Part shown: piece by piece, positions 62,956 to 64,000 of the stretch | Numbering within the stretch: the first letter of the stretch is position 1 | How the letters are laid out: every line of letters starts with the position of its first letter | Translations under genes and position numbers: made by a program | Source: Actinomycetes bacterium | GTDB taxonomy: Bacteria > Actinomycetota > Actinomycetes > Actinomycetales > Dermatophilaceae | NCBI GenBank assembly: GCA_023420415.1 | Contig: JAEZWF010000018.1 | Span: 68,300 to 132,299, forward strand | DNA: 64,000 nt | Reading direction: 5' to 3' | Notes under the pieces: generated by a model | Told to the model about the DNA's origin: nothing | Seen by the model: only the letters and a program-made list of their open reading frames with translations | The model's database searches: none

Positions 62956-64000
62956 GTGAGCAACGTTCTCGACGAGCTGCAGTGGCGGGGGCTGGTGGCG
63001 CAGACCACCGACGAGTCCGCGCTGCGCAAGGCACTCGACGACGGACCGATCACGGCCTATTGCGGGTTCGACCCGACGGCCCCGTCCCTGCACTTCGGCA
63101 ACCTCGTGCAGCTCATCGTGCTGCGCCACCTGCAGCGCGCCGGGCACCGGGTCATCGCCCTCGTGGGCGGCTCGACCGGCCTCATCGGGGACCCGCGACC
63201 GACGGCGGAACGGGTGCTCAAGACCAAGGAGCAGACGGCGCAGTGGGTGGCCAACATCCGCCGCCAGGTCGAGCCGTTCCTCGCGACCGACGGTGACAAC
63301 CCGGCGGTCTTCGTTGACAACCTCGACTGGACGCAGGGGCTGTCCGCGCTGGACTTCCTGCGCGACGTGGGTAAGCACTTCCGCGTCAACCAGATGGTCA
63401 AGAAGGACGCGATCGCGGCGCGGCTGGGCTCCGACGAGGGCATTTCCTACACCGAGTTCAGCTACCAGCTGCTGCAGGGCCTGGACTACCTCGAGCTGTT
63501 CCGCCAGTACGGCTGCACGCTGCAGACCGGCGGCAACGACCAGTGGGGCAACCTGCTCTCGGGCGTCGAGCTGATCCGCAAGACGGACCGCTCGCCCGTG
63601 CACGCGCTGACGACGCCGCTCATCACGAAGGCGGACGGCACCAAGTTCGGCAAGTCGGAGGGCGGCGCCATCTGGTTGGCGCCCGACATGATGACGCCGT
63701 ACGCCTTCTACCAGTTCTGGGTGAACACCGACGACGCCGACGTCGTGCGCTACCTCAAGGTGTTCACGTTCCGCACGCGCGAGCAGATCGCCGAGCTCGA
63801 GGCCGCGGTGGCCGAGCGCCCGGCGGCGCGTGAGGCGCAGCGCGCGCTCGCGTACGACGTGACGGCGCTCGTGCACGGGAACGACGCGGCCGACGCGGTC
63901 GTGGCGGCCAGTCAGGCGCTGTTCGGACGGGGCGACCTGGCGGACCTCGACGCGGCGACGTTCGCCGCCGCCGTCGCCGAGCTGCCGACCGCGCCCGGCC
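62956..64000 (+). CDS. tyrS: tyrosyl-tRNA synthetase (3' end beyond the window)
   Basis: The visible 348 residues start at GTG 62956, ten bases after AAGGAG. The HIGH motif is in FDPTAPSLHFGNLVQLIVLR, and Tyr-binding segments are in ALVGGSTGLIGDPRPTAERV, SYTEFSYQLLQGLDYLELFR and LQTGGNDQWGNLLSGVELIR. The KMSKS-equivalent loop is GTKFGKSEGGAIWL. The sequence continues with FYQFWVNTDDADVVRYLKVF. About 75 residues, with the S4-like end, lie outside. A short run with GATAGGGCAGG (62891-62901) could be part of its promoter. Confidence 0.95.
   Translation, partial: MSNVLDELQWRGLVAQTTDESALRKALDDGPITAYCGFDPTAPSLHFGNLVQLIVLRHLQRAGHRVIALVGGSTGLIGDPRPTAERVLKTKEQTAQWVANIRRQVEPFLATDGDNPAVFVDNLDWTQGLSALDFLRDVGKHFRVNQMVKKDAIAARLGSDEGISYTEFSYQLLQGLDYLELFRQYGCTLQTGGNDQWGNLLSGVELIRKTDRSPVHALTTPLITKADGTKFGKSEGGAIWLAPDMMTPYAFYQFWVNTDDADVVRYLKVFTFRTREQIAELEAAVAERPAAREAQRALAYDVTALVHGNDAADAVVAASQALFGRGDLADLDAATFAAAVAELPTAPG

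Overview
The window is high-GC DNA from an actinomycete. The gene set fits a member of the order Micrococcales and probably the family Intrasporangiaceae (inference): a bifunctional HisA/PriA, a polyphosphate glucokinase, an adjacent glnA2-glnE pair, a single operon for arginine synthesis, an IdeR/DtxR-type iron box, a GlnR-type box, and a three-gene actinobacterial succinate dehydrogenase. No rRNA, tRNA or CRISPR array was found.

Bases 1 to about 11,510 are the right end of an integrated phage. A leftward early module (1-8,595) encodes a RuvC-like resolvase, a J-domain-like protein, a gp3-type recombination directionality factor, an HNH nuclease, a PD-(D/E)XK nuclease, several zinc-ribbon proteins, an unusual protein with five helix-turn-helix units, and a cell-wall-anchored protein. 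Two neighbouring genes in this module each carry one extra base and are frameshifted. A repeat-rich control region (8,602-8,774) separates it from a rightward lysogeny module (8,812-11,507): repressor, ImmA-like protein with a degenerate zinc motif, lipoprotein, DUF3263 protein and tyrosine integrase. The structural genes must lie to the left, outside the window.

From about 11,590 onward the DNA is host chromosome. In order it holds: a membrane protein divergent from a MerR regulator; a metallo-hydrolase; a small iron-regulated cysteine protein; an ABC exporter pair; ppgK, map and panB; two convergent secreted M6 metalloproteases sharing one terminator; an FAD oxidoreductase; glnA2-glnE; an MFS transporter; a partial histidine operon (hisD-C-B-orf-H-A-sseB); a few single genes; infC-rpmI-rplT with a non-standard infC start; an RNA methyltransferase; an orphan sensor kinase; pheS-pheT and an SDR; the arginine operon (argC-ACT-J-B-D-F-R-H) behind two ARG boxes; a succinate dehydrogenase operon; an AAG DNA glycosylase; a phosphotransferase; and the 5' part of tyrS.

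Three signals run across genes. Many transcripts look leaderless, with a TANNNT element 6-8 bases before the start codon. The octamer GTATGCCG/CGGCATAC is very frequent in host DNA and almost absent from the prophage. Four-base start/stop overlaps link all eight genes of the arginine operon. The most interesting local system is the stand-alone ACT-domain protein embedded in that operon, which could be an arginine sensor or a subunit partner (inference).
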